Source of the DNA: Verrucomicrobiaceae bacterium
GTDB taxonomy: Bacteria > Verrucomicrobiota > Verrucomicrobiia > Verrucomicrobiales > Verrucomicrobiaceae
DNA: 64,000 bases
NCBI GenBank assembly: GCA_024232965.1
Contig: JACKQF010000009.1
Span: 138,342 to 202,341, forward strand
Direction: 5' to 3'
The notes beneath the pieces were generated by a model. The model was not told the origin of the DNA, did no database searches, and saw nothing but the letters and a program-made list of their open reading frames with translations. This document shows positions 7,790 through 17,179 of this stretch, piece after piece. Every line of letters starts with the position of its first letter. The stretch's first letter is position 1. The position numbers and the translations under genes were made by a program.

Positions 7790-10700
7790 ATGCGATCCGC
7801 GAACACTCGCCCACACATTCTGCTGTCTCTTTCATTCTCCATGCTCGCTTCGATGGCAAGCGCGGATGCGCCGAAGAAAGAGCAAGTGGTGGACCCCAAT
7901 GCCCCGATCTCCTTTTACAAGCAGATTCGGCCGATCCTCCAGGCGAGTTGTACAGGTTGTCACCAGCCCGCCAAGGCCAAGGGTGACTACGTGATGACGG
8001 ATTTCGCGAAGATGCTGGAAGGCGGCGAAGAAGGGCATGCGATTGTTCCTGGCAAGCCGGAGGCATCCAACCTGCTGAAACTGGCCACCCCAGAGAACGG
8101 CAAAGCGGAAATGCCGCCAAAGGGAGATCCTCTGCACGAGACTCAATTGGCGTTGATCAAGCGTTGGGTGGCTGAAGGTGCGAAGGACGATACACCAGCC
8201 TCGGCGCGTCAGGAATTCGACATGGAGCATCCGCCGGTCTACACCACCGCGCCAGCGATTACCTCGATCGACTATTCGCCAGACGGAAGTCTCATCGCCG
8301 TCGCTGGTTATCACGAAGTGCTCATCCACAAAGCAGACGGCGGAGGCATCGTCGCGCGTCTCGTGGGCTTGTCAGAGCGGATTCAAAAAGTCAGTTGGTC
8401 GCCAGATGGCAAGAAAATAGCCGTCACTGGTGGCAGCCCCGCCCGTATGGGGGAAATTCAGGTCTGGGATGTGGCCAAGCAGAAGCTTGAGATGTCGAAG
8501 AGCCAGACCTTTGATACTATCTATGGTGCCAGTTGGTCGCCTGATGGGAAGCAGGTGGCCTTTGGCTGCGCTGACAATGGTGTGCGCGCCATCGATGCCG
8601 CCACCGGCAAAGAGACACTCTTCATGGGGGGGCATAGTGACTGGGTGCTCGACACTGTTTGGGGTTTGGACGGCAAGAATCTCGTTTCTTGCGGACGCGA
8701 CATGAGCGTGAAGCTCACCGAAGTGGCGACGCAGCGTTTTGTGGACAACATCACCTCTATCACACCGGGGGCACTGAAGGGCGGCGTGCACGTTGTGGCG
8801 CGGCATCCATCTCGCAATGAAATCCTTATCGGTGGCACGGATGGCATTCCGCAGATCTATCGGATGGAGCGCACCACGAAGCGCGTGATTGGGGATAATG
8901 CGAATCTCATCCGCAAATTCCCCGCAATGCAGGGCCGAATCTTTGGTGTGGACTTCGCACCGGATGGCAAGCGCATCGCTGCAGGGGCCAGCTATGAAGG
9001 CACGGGGATGGTCAATGTGTATGCCTCCGACTACGATAGCACGCTGCCGGATGCGGTGAAAAAGATCATCGAGACCGTGAACGGCAAGGGCAAGGAGCTG
9101 GATGACTGGATCGTCAAAGATGTGAGGCTCATCAGCAGCACGCCGATCCCAAGTGGCATCTATTCAGTCACCTTCAGTCCTGATGGTAAAACGGTGGCTG
9201 CAGCAGGTCAGGACGGTCGCCTACGCCTCATTGATGCCGGTACTGGTAAGATTTCCAAAGAGATCGTCAGCGTGCCTTTGGCTCAGGAAAAGACGCTCGC
9301 AGCGAAGGACGTAATCGTCGATGACAGCGTCCGGCCTGAAGTGCGTGAGGACACAAAGGTGGAGACGATTCACGCAGGTCCAACGATTGCTTCCATCGCG
9401 GTCGAACCTGCCAGCATCGCGATCGGCAAGCCGACGGAGTATGCGCAGCTTTTGATCACTGCCACGCTGAGCGATGGGACTCACGCCGACATTACCCGTA
9501 TGGCAAAGTTGACCCCAGAGGGTGGCATGGCCAGCATCGATAAGCGTGGTATGGTTCGCCCAGACAAAGATGGGAAGGGCGTCGTCAAAGTCGCTTTCAT
9601 GGGGAAGACGGCCAGCGTGCCTGTAGAAGTCAAAGGCATGGAGGCCTCCCTCCGTCCATCGTATGTGCGGGATGTCATGCCTATCGTCTCAAAGCTGGGC
9701 TGTAACATGGGGACCTGCCATGGTTCCAAGGAAGGCAAAGCTGGGTTCAAACTGTCCCTGCGCGGTTACGATCCAATGTTTGACGTGTTGGCCTTTGCTG
9801 ACGAACTCGCAAGCCGCCGCGCGAATGTGGCCTCTCCTGATCACTCGCTAATGTTGCTGAAAGCCAGTGGCTCGGTGCCGCATGAGGGCGGGCAATTGAC
9901 AGTGCCAGGAGAGCTTTACTACGAGACCCTGCGCGCCTGGATCAGCCAAGGGGCAAAGCTCGACCTGAAGACGCCTCGAGTCACTAGCATCGAGCTCTTT
10001 CCGAAGAATCCAGTGGTAGAAATGATCGGTGCCCGCCAGCAGATCCGAGTTGTTGCCCACTATGCCGATGGATATGTCAAAGACGTCACGGCGGAGGCCT
10101 ATGTGGAAAGCGGCAACATTGAGATTGTCAGCACGGACAAGGCTGGATTGGTGACGACTCTGCGTCGTGGAGAAGCCCCAGTGCTGGCGCGCTTTGAAGG
10201 CGCCTACGCTGCCACCACCGTCACTGTAATGGGTGACCGCACTGGCTTCGCCTGGTCGGAGCCGGAGAAGTGGAGCAAGATTGACGAACTCGTAGCGCAG
10301 AAGTGGCAGCGTCTGAAGATCCAACCTTCGGAGGTTTGCAGTGATGAGGACTTTTTGCGCCGCATTCATATCGACCTGACCGGTTTGCCGCCAGAGGCAG
10401 AAGAAGTGCGCGCCTTCCTCGCGGATAAGCGGGATATGCGCACGAAGCGCACGGAGGTCATCGACAAACTGATCGGCAATCCCGACTTCGTAGACCATTG
10501 GACGAACAAGTGGTGCGACATGCTGCAGGTGAACAGCAAGTTTCTGGGTGTCGAAGGTGCGACGGCGCTACGCACGTGGATCAAAGAGCAGGTGTCATCC
10601 AACACGCCTTACGACCGAATGGCCTATAGAATCATCAGCGCCACCGGGTCCACCAAAGACAATCCTGCCGCCGCCTACTTTAAAGTGGTTCGCACCCCAG

Positions 10701-12907
10701 AGGAGATGTCGGAGAATACTACGCACCTCTTTTTGGCGACTCGCTTTAACTGCAATAAGTGCCACGACCACCCCTTCGAGCGCTGGACGCTGGACCAATA
10801 CTATCAGACGGCCGCATTCTTTGCTCAGGTGGATATCAAAGGCGATCCGGCCAGCGCAGGTAAGACCATTGGTGGCACCGCAGTTGAGGGTGCAAAGCCG
10901 TTGTATGAAATCATTGGCGACAACAAAACAGGCGAGGTCCTACACCTCCGCACGAATCAGCCCGTCAAGCCCACCGTTCCTTTCGACGCGGATCTCGTGA
11001 CGGCATCGGCACCAACTCGTCGTGAGCAGTTTGCCTCCTGGATGACCAGTCCAAAGAACGATTACTTTGCGATGAGTTATACCAACCGTATCTGGGGTTA
11101 CCTGACCGGAACGGGCGTCATCGAACCGCTGGACGACATCCGCGCGGGGAATCCGCCGAGCAATCCAGAGTTGCTGCAATACCTGACCAATGAGTTCGTC
11201 CAGAGTGGCTTTAATGTGCGACACCTCATGCGCATCATCACCATGAGCCGGACCTACCACCTCAGCCTCGCTTCCAACAAGTGGAACGAGGATGATACCC
11301 TCAATTACTCCCACGCCAAAGCGCGCCGCCTTTCCGCAGAGGCTCTTTTTGACGCCGTCTTTACCGTTACTGGCTCGATGCCCAATATTCCCGGCGTGCA
11401 ACCCGGAACGCGTGCGGCACAGCTCGCCGACTCGCAGGCAAAGCTACCGGACGGGTTCCTCACCAACTTTGGGAAGCCCGCCCGTGAGAGCGTTTGCGAA
11501 TGCGAACGCAGCAATGACGTGAACCTTGGTCCAGTGATGGCGCTGATGTCTGGCCCAACGGTGGGCGATGCGATTAGCGATCCTAAGAACGCCATCGCAA
11601 AACTCGTCGCCACGATTCCGGATGACCGGAAGTTGGTGGATGAAATCTTTGTGCGCATCATCAACCGTCCAGCAACGGAGAAGGAAATTGATGCGGTCCT
11701 TGCCAGTGCTGCAAGTATGGACGCGCAGCACCAAGGTCTGACCGCCGCGTGGCAGGCCAAGGAGGCGGAGCAAAAGCCCATCATCGCTAAGGCGGAAGCG
11801 GAGAGGGCGCTCGCCATCGCGAACGCCAAAAAGGAACTGGATGCCTATCGTGTGAAGATGGCCCCCGAAGTGGCTAAAAAAGAAGCGGACCGCAAGGCTG
11901 CGATTGCCAAAGCTCAGGAAGCCGCCAAAAAGGTCGCGGAAACAGCCGTGACCAAACAGCCGCAGTGGGAGCAGTACGTGGATCTCAGCACTGAGTGGCA
12001 ACCGCTCGACGTCGAAGTTGTTCGTGCCACCGGCGTGCAAAAGTTGGAGAAGCAAGCGGATGGCTCGCTCTTTGCCACGCCGCTGCCTGCTGGGCAGATG
12101 GCCATTGGCAATTATCAATTGAAGGCCAAGACCACGCTTGCCGGAATCACGGCGATCAAATTGGAGGTGCTGCCGGATGTCCGTTTGCCTAGCAATGGCC
12201 CCGGCCTTGCTCCAGACGGCAATTTTGTGCTGAGCGAATTCGTTGTCCAGCAAGCTGCGCTCGATGCAAAGCGCGCGAAGAAGGGTGTGGGTCTAGTGAC
12301 GCTGAAGACCGCTATCGCTGATTTCAGTCAGGACAAATTCCCCGTGACTGAGTCGCTCAAGAAGGGCAATCGTGATCGTGGCTGGGCGGTGTCTCCTGAC
12401 GCGGGCAGTCGCCATGAGGCCATCTTCTACCCTGATACGGCGATCGGTGCCGAGGGTGGTGTAAAACTGAGCTTCCAGTTGGTGCAGGGTTTCCAGAACG
12501 GGAAGTACAATCTTGGTCGCTTCCGCATCTGGGTTTCCGCCAATCCGATGGCACGGTTTGGCGCACCGAAGGCTGTGGCGGATGCGATTCGTACCCCGGT
12601 TGCCAAGCGGACACCTGAACAGAAGAAGGCTCTGAGCGATACCTTCATCGCCCAGTTCCGCGAATATCAAACCGCCCAAAAGGCCGTTGCGAGCGCCAGC
12701 AAACCATTGCCGGTGGACGAGCAATTGGTGGCGCTAGAATTTAAGCACACCGATGCGCAGCGACCAGTGGTGCTGGATGCCAAGTTGATCCAGTTGCGTC
12801 GGGACGTGGAATTGAGCAAGGCCCAGCTAGGCTCCAAGCGGTTGACCTCCGCACAGGATTTGGCCTGGGCTCTGATCAACAGTCCCGCATTCTTGTTTAA
12901 CCATTAG
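7790..12907 (+). CDS. Giant secreted PSCyt1-WD40-Big-DUF1549-DUF1553 fusion protein
   Basis: 1705 residues with a signal peptide (about 1-26). In order: PSCyt1 cytochrome-like domain with CTGCH (54-58); a WD40-type beta-propeller (about 150-500) with repeated SPDGK motifs; a Big-like domain (about 530-620); a region with CNMGTCHG (near 638, a CX4CH motif); a second Big-like domain; DUF1549 (from about 830) with CNKCHDHPFERW (near 988); and DUF1553 to the end (ALINSPAFLFNH). A coiled-coil and beta-rich insertion (about 1310-1685) splits DUF1553; it is absent from the relative at 20833-23025. Such proteins are abundant in Planctomycetes and Verrucomicrobia. Exact function is unproven; envelope-linked redox or polymer degradation is often suggested. 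Confidence 0.9.
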   Translation: MRSANTRPHILLSLSFSMLASMASADAPKKEQVVDPNAPISFYKQIRPILQASCTGCHQPAKAKGDYVMTDFAKMLEGGEEGHAIVPGKPEASNLLKLATPENGKAEMPPKGDPLHETQLALIKRWVAEGAKDDTPASARQEFDMEHPPVYTTAPAITSIDYSPDGSLIAVAGYHEVLIHKADGGGIVARLVGLSERIQKVSWSPDGKKIAVTGGSPARMGEIQVWDVAKQKLEMSKSQTFDTIYGASWSPDGKQVAFGCADNGVRAIDAATGKETLFMGGHSDWVLDTVWGLDGKNLVSCGRDMSVKLTEVATQRFVDNITSITPGALKGGVHVVARHPSRNEILIGGTDGIPQIYRMERTTKRVIGDNANLIRKFPAMQGRIFGVDFAPDGKRIAAGASYEGTGMVNVYASDYDSTLPDAVKKIIETVNGKGKELDDWIVKDVRLISSTPIPSGIYSVTFSPDGKTVAAAGQDGRLRLIDAGTGKISKEIVSVPLAQEKTLAAKDVIVDDSVRPEVREDTKVETIHAGPTIASIAVEPASIAIGKPTEYAQLLITATLSDGTHADITRMAKLTPEGGMASIDKRGMVRPDKDGKGVVKVAFMGKTASVPVEVKGMEASLRPSYVRDVMPIVSKLGCNMGTCHGSKEGKAGFKLSLRGYDPMFDVLAFADELASRRANVASPDHSLMLLKASGSVPHEGGQLTVPGELYYETLRAWISQGAKLDLKTPRVTSIELFPKNPVVEMIGARQQIRVVAHYADGYVKDVTAEAYVESGNIEIVSTDKAGLVTTLRRGEAPVLARFEGAYAATTVTVMGDRTGFAWSEPEKWSKIDELVAQKWQRLKIQPSEVCSDEDFLRRIHIDLTGLPPEAEEVRAFLADKRDMRTKRTEVIDKLIGNPDFVDHWTNKWCDMLQVNSKFLGVEGATALRTWIKEQVSSNTPYDRMAYRIISATGSTKDNPAAAYFKVVRTPEEMSENTTHLFLATRFNCNKCHDHPFERWTLDQYYQTAAFFAQVDIKGDPASAGKTIGGTAVEGAKPLYEIIGDNKTGEVLHLRTNQPVKPTVPFDADLVTASAPTRREQFASWMTSPKNDYFAMSYTNRIWGYLTGTGVIEPLDDIRAGNPPSNPELLQYLTNEFVQSGFNVRHLMRIITMSRTYHLSLASNKWNEDDTLNYSHAKARRLSAEALFDAVFTVTGSMPNIPGVQPGTRAAQLADSQAKLPDGFLTNFGKPARESVCECERSNDVNLGPVMALMSGPTVGDAISDPKNAIAKLVATIPDDRKLVDEIFVRIINRPATEKEIDAVLASAASMDAQHQGLTAAWQAKEAEQKPIIAKAEAERALAIANAKKELDAYRVKMAPEVAKKEADRKAAIAKAQEAAKKVAETAVTKQPQWEQYVDLSTEWQPLDVEVVRATGVQKLEKQADGSLFATPLPAGQMAIGNYQLKAKTTLAGITAIKLEVLPDVRLPSNGPGLAPDGNFVLSEFVVQQAALDAKRAKKGVGLVTLKTAIADFSQDKFPVTESLKKGNRDRGWAVSPDAGSRHEAIFYPDTAIGAEGGVKLSFQLVQGFQNGKYNLGRFRIWVSANPMARFGAPKAVADAIRTPVAKRTPEQKKALSDTFIAQFREYQTAQKAVASASKPLPVDEQLVALEFKHTDAQRPVVLDAKLIQLRRDVELSKAQLGSKRLTSAQDLAWALINSPAFLFNH

Positions 12908-12920
12908 AGAACCCAAAGGG

Positions 12921-12940
12921 GCGCAATCGCCAGATTGCGC
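12921..12940. terminator. Bidirectional hairpin between convergent genes
   Basis: GCGCAATC-GCCA-GATTGCGC forms a perfect 8-bp stem with a 4-base loop. It lies exactly between the stop of the giant PSCyt gene and the mutS stop codon (12941-12943), so it could serve both strands. No long U-tract is present. Confidence 0.6.
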
Positions 12941-15487
12941 TTACCCGAAGAGGCTCATCTGCGTCACCAATTCCTCTGGCTCTTCGGCCACCTTTTTCTT
13001 CCTTGGCGGACGGGCGCTGACGGCGGTGGGCGTTGGCACATCGCTGACGCTTTCCGCTGGTTGATGGCCACTTTCCAGTTTGGCTAGCACCTCTTTGGCG
13101 CGAGCGATAACTTCATCGGGAAGTCCCGCCAATCTTGCAACCTGGATACCATAGCTTTTCTCAGCGCTGCCGGGGAGGATCTTGCGCAGGAAGATGATTT
13201 GCTGGTTCCACTCCTTAACCGCGACGTTGTAGTTTTTCACGCCCTTACGGCTTTGGGCCATGGCCGTGAGCTCGTGATAGTGGGTGGCAAAGAGGGTGCG
13301 CGATCCGACCTTGTCATGCAGATGCTCCGCCACACTCCAGGCGATGCTCAATCCGTCGAAGGTGCTGGTGCCGCGCCCGATCTCGTCCAAGATCACGAGT
13401 GAGCGATCTGTGGCGTTGTTTAAAATCAGTGCGGTTTCGTTCATCTCCACCATGAAGGTGGATTGCCCGCGCGCGATGTCGTCGCTGGCTCCGATGCGTG
13501 TAAAGATCCGATCCACCAGCCCGATCTCTGCAGAACCAACAGGCAGAAAGCTTCCAATCTGTGCCATCAAGGTTAGCAGTGCGACCTGACGCAGGTAAGT
13601 GCTCTTTCCCGCCATGTTCGGGCCGGTGATGAGCAGTAGTCGATTCTCTCTTGGTTCCAGCGTGGTGTCGTTGGGGACAAAGCGATCCCCACCCGTTAAG
13701 TTCTGGTCCAGCACGGGATGCCGACCATCGCGGATGTAGAGGTGCTGGGTGTCGTTGAGAATGGGCCTCGTGTAATTGAATAGGCGTGCAATTTCCGCCA
13801 GGGAATTCAACGTATCGAGAATGGCCAGAGCCTCTGCGGTCTCTTGGATGAGGACAAGGTGCTCCATCGCGCGGCTCCGCAGTTTGATGAACTCCTCATA
13901 CTCAAGCGCCTTGCTGCGCTCGTCGGAACCGAGGATCTTGTCCTCCATGCGCTTGAGTTCGTCGGTGATGTAGCGCTCTCCGTTTACCGTCGTTTGCTTG
14001 CGATGGTAGTCGTCCGGGACGGCACCGACGTTGGCTTTGGTGATCTCGATGAAGTAGCCAAACACAGCGTTGTATTTGATCTTCAGGCTCTTGATGCCGG
14101 TGCGCTCAATCTCGCGATTTTGCAGATCGGCGATCCATTGGCGGCCAAGGGTTGCTGCGCCACGGAGTTCATCCAGTTCTGGCAGGTAGCCTTCGCGGAA
14201 GATGCCACCTTCTTTGATCTGAATGGGCGGCTCTTCGACGATGGAACCGTGGATCTCTGCCGCCAGACCCGACAGGTCGTGGAGGTTGGAGAAGAGGGTC
14301 TCCAGCAAAGGCAGCGTTTGCGTGCCGCCCATACTCGCTTGACGGTCGCGAGTTTCTTCGAGCGCCAGTCTCACTGCGGGCACGACTTCCAGTGATTGCG
14401 CCAGCATTTGCAGGTCTCGCGCATTGCCGCTGCCTTGGCTGAGGCGGCTGCTGGTGCGCTCCAGATCGCGCACTTCTTTGAGTAGGGTGCGGATCTGATT
14501 TAGCAGCATCGGTTCGTCCAAAAGCATCGCCACAAAATCTTGGCGGGCGGTCAGCACGTCCAAGGATCGTTGCGGATGCAGTACCCAGTGGCGGAGTTTG
14601 CGCGCGCCCATCGGCGTGCAGGTACGGTCGAGCGCGTGGAGTAGGGTGTGCTGATTGCCAGAGCGGCTCGTCACCAACTCCAGGTGCGATTGACTGGCGG
14701 AATCGATCAGGACGCATTCGCCCGGCTGCGCGACCCGCAGTCTTTTGATGTGATCCACGCTGCGGCGCAACTGGAACTGAAGGTATTGCAGGATCGCGCC
14801 GGCTGCGCAGATCGCTGGGTGCATACCAGTGCAACCGAAGCCATCTAGCGATTGCACCTGGAAGTGTTGGGTCAGGCTATAGACGGCCTGGTCGTGGAGG
14901 AAGAGATACCCCTCCGTGCGGAGACCACAGACCGGGCGACCAAGGGTGGCGAAGAGGTCTTCCTGTTCATCGTTCCAGAGAAGTTCAGAGGGCTGGAGTC
15001 GCTCCAGTTCGTCCTGAAGTTCGCTTGCGTCTGCAAACTCACCTACCTCGAATTCGCCGGTGGTGTGATCGACGTAGGCCATGCCGAGTTTTTTGCCTTC
15101 TCGAAACACGGCGGCCAGATAGTTGGCGCGGCCAGATTCCAGCAGATTCAAATCGCTGACGGTGCCGGCGCTGATGATTTGGGAAATCTCGCGCTCCACC
15201 AGTTTGCCGGGAACAGGGTTGGAGGTCTGTTCCGCAATGGCTACACGTTTACCGCCCTGGATGAGTTTGGCAATGTAGCCCTGCGCGGAGTGATGCGGCA
15301 CGCCGCACATGGGGATGCCGTTGCGTTTTGTCAGCGCCACATTGAGGATGGGTGAGGCAACTTTGGCGTCTTCAAAGAACAGTTCGTAAAAATCGCCCAA
15401 GCGATAAAACAACAGCACATCCTCCGGCAGTTCCCGCCGAATGGCCAGGTACTGCTTCATCATCGGGGTCGCCGCAGGTTCACTCAT
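12941..15487 (-). CDS. mutS: DNA mismatch repair protein MutS
   Basis: 848 residues, normal for MutS1. The N-terminal mismatch-recognition domain has the FYRLGDFYELF mismatch-wedge motif; the connector, lever and clamp regions follow. The ATPase domain carries Walker A GPNMAGKST (about 621-629), Walker B LVILDEIGRGTS and the ATHYHEL switch. The extreme C-terminus (VTQMSLFG) resembles a beta-clamp binding peptide (QMSLF). MutS binds base mismatches and recruits MutL. The gene is divergent from gpmI; no mutL is in the window. The ATG at 15487 lies just ahead of MSEPAATPMMKQYLAI, the conserved start region. Confidence 0.98.
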   Translation of the reverse strand: MSEPAATPMMKQYLAIRRELPEDVLLFYRLGDFYELFFEDAKVASPILNVALTKRNGIPMCGVPHHSAQGYIAKLIQGGKRVAIAEQTSNPVPGKLVEREISQIISAGTVSDLNLLESGRANYLAAVFREGKKLGMAYVDHTTGEFEVGEFADASELQDELERLQPSELLWNDEQEDLFATLGRPVCGLRTEGYLFLHDQAVYSLTQHFQVQSLDGFGCTGMHPAICAAGAILQYLQFQLRRSVDHIKRLRVAQPGECVLIDSASQSHLELVTSRSGNQHTLLHALDRTCTPMGARKLRHWVLHPQRSLDVLTARQDFVAMLLDEPMLLNQIRTLLKEVRDLERTSSRLSQGSGNARDLQMLAQSLEVVPAVRLALEETRDRQASMGGTQTLPLLETLFSNLHDLSGLAAEIHGSIVEEPPIQIKEGGIFREGYLPELDELRGAATLGRQWIADLQNREIERTGIKSLKIKYNAVFGYFIEITKANVGAVPDDYHRKQTTVNGERYITDELKRMEDKILGSDERSKALEYEEFIKLRSRAMEHLVLIQETAEALAILDTLNSLAEIARLFNYTRPILNDTQHLYIRDGRHPVLDQNLTGGDRFVPNDTTLEPRENRLLLITGPNMAGKSTYLRQVALLTLMAQIGSFLPVGSAEIGLVDRIFTRIGASDDIARGQSTFMVEMNETALILNNATDRSLVILDEIGRGTSTFDGLSIAWSVAEHLHDKVGSRTLFATHYHELTAMAQSRKGVKNYNVAVKEWNQQIIFLRKILPGSAEKSYGIQVARLAGLPDEVIARAKEVLAKLESGHQPAESVSDVPTPTAVSARPPRKKKVAEEPEELVTQMSLFG

Positions 15488-15619
15488 CGTGTCCTGATTT
15501 TCGGGAGGCTGGGCCGGGAGTCAATGGCGGGCTGAGGGGCGCTTGGGCATCCGGGCTTGATTCTCCACCTCCGCTGGAGCATGAATGCGCTCTAAATTCC
15601 ATTTCCCAAAACGCTTCTC

Positions 15620-17173
15620 ATGTCCAAAAAACCTGTTGTTCTGATCATTCGCGATGGCTGGGGTATCAATCCCGGCGGTCGAGCCAAGGCTGTTGAAAAC
15701 GGTGATGCCACGCTGCTGGCGGACACGCCGTACCACGACGAGCTTTATGCCAACTATCCTTGCAGCAAGGTTTCTGGCTCTGGCGAAGACGTTGGGCTAC
15801 CGGACGGGCAGATGGGGAACAGCGAGGTGGGGCACCTCAATCTGGGGGCGGGGCGCATTGTTTATCAGGACCTTACCCGAATCAATAAAGCCATCCGCGA
15901 CGGAGATTTAGCCACCAATCCCGTGCTCCAAGAAGCTTTTGAGAAGGCCAAGGGGCATCGCCTGCATCTGCTGGGTCTCGTCAGCGATGGCGGGGTGCAT
16001 AGCCACCAGGATCATCTTGCGGCGTTTTGCCATGCGGCGAAGGACGCAGGTGTGACGGATATTTGTATCCATGCCATCACCGATGGTCGTGATACGTCGC
16101 CAACGAGTGGGTCAGGGTACCTGGCCAAGCTTGAGAAGGATCTGGAAGGAAGTGGTGCCAAGATCGTGACGGTCATCGGTCGTTATTTCGCGATGGATCG
16201 CGACACGCGCTGGGATCGGAACAAGTTGGCCTGGGATGCCATCGTGCTCGGGCGTGGGGATGTGCGGACCGATACCCCATCCGCTGCGGTGAAGTCTGCC
16301 TACCCGACCGAACCCCGCGGTGACGAGTTCATGCCGCCGATGATCTTTGATTTGGCTGACCAGCAGCGCATCCGCGATGACGATGTGATTTTGTGGTTCA
16401 ACTTCAGAGCGGATCGTGCCCGCCAGTTGAGCGATGCCTTTTTGAAGCCCGGTTTTGATGGCTTTGATCGCGAAGTGACGCCGAAGACGGCTTACTACAC
16501 GCTGACGGAATACGACCAGACCTACCCTGAGTTCGGTTGCAAAGTAGTTTTTGGTTCCACCAGCATGTCTAACATTCTGGGCGAGGTGATTTCCAATGCG
16601 GGTCTGAAGCAGTTGCGCAGTGCAGAGACGGAGAAGTATCCGCACGTGACCTTCTTCTTCAATGGCGGTCGGGAAATCCCATTCGAAGGCGAAGACCGCT
16701 ATTTGGCGATCAGTCCGAAGGAAGTGCCGACCTATGACAAAAAGCCGCAGATGAGCGGACCCGACGTCGCGTTTGAGGTGTATCGCCGCTTGCCAGATTA
16801 TGATGCGGTCATCATGAACTTCGCCAATCCCGACATGGTCGGCCACACGGGCGTGGTCGAGGCGGGGATTCATGCCTGCGAAACCATCGATCTCGGTGTG
16901 CGAATGATCGTGGAGCGTGTGCTCGCGCTGGGTGGCAAGTGTCTGATTACGGCTGATCACGGTAACTGCGAACAAATGCGCAACGAGGATGGTTCCCCGC
17001 ACACGGCGCACACCACCAATTTGGTTCACCTCATCTATGTCGGCGCCGACAAAGATCAGGTGCAACTGCAGGATGGGATCCTGGCAGACATCGCACCGAC
17101 CATGCTCGCCATGCTGGGCGTTGCACAGCCACCAGAGATGACCGGGAAGTCGCTGATCTTGCGGACTGTTTGA
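15620..17173 (+). CDS. gpmI: 2,3-bisphosphoglycerate-independent phosphoglycerate mutase
   Basis: 517 residues, the usual length. It interconverts 3- and 2-phosphoglycerate through a phosphoserine intermediate with two divalent metal ions. Visible motifs are the N-terminal metal site RDGWG (Ile/Leu more often precedes D), the catalytic Ser near residue 64 in MGNSEVGHLNLGAGR, AITDGRDTSP, WFNFRADRARQ, the C-terminal metal ligands in NFANPDMVGHTG and TADHGNCEQM. It is convergent with the PSCyt1-WD40 gene, the two stops being only 6 bases apart. Confidence 0.97.
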   Translation: MSKKPVVLIIRDGWGINPGGRAKAVENGDATLLADTPYHDELYANYPCSKVSGSGEDVGLPDGQMGNSEVGHLNLGAGRIVYQDLTRINKAIRDGDLATNPVLQEAFEKAKGHRLHLLGLVSDGGVHSHQDHLAAFCHAAKDAGVTDICIHAITDGRDTSPTSGSGYLAKLEKDLEGSGAKIVTVIGRYFAMDRDTRWDRNKLAWDAIVLGRGDVRTDTPSAAVKSAYPTEPRGDEFMPPMIFDLADQQRIRDDDVILWFNFRADRARQLSDAFLKPGFDGFDREVTPKTAYYTLTEYDQTYPEFGCKVVFGSTSMSNILGEVISNAGLKQLRSAETEKYPHVTFFFNGGREIPFEGEDRYLAISPKEVPTYDKKPQMSGPDVAFEVYRRLPDYDAVIMNFANPDMVGHTGVVEAGIHACETIDLGVRMIVERVLALGGKCLITADHGNCEQMRNEDGSPHTAHTTNLVHLIYVGADKDQVQLQDGILADIAPTMLAMLGVAQPPEMTGKSLILRTV

Positions 17174-17179
17174 TGCTTC

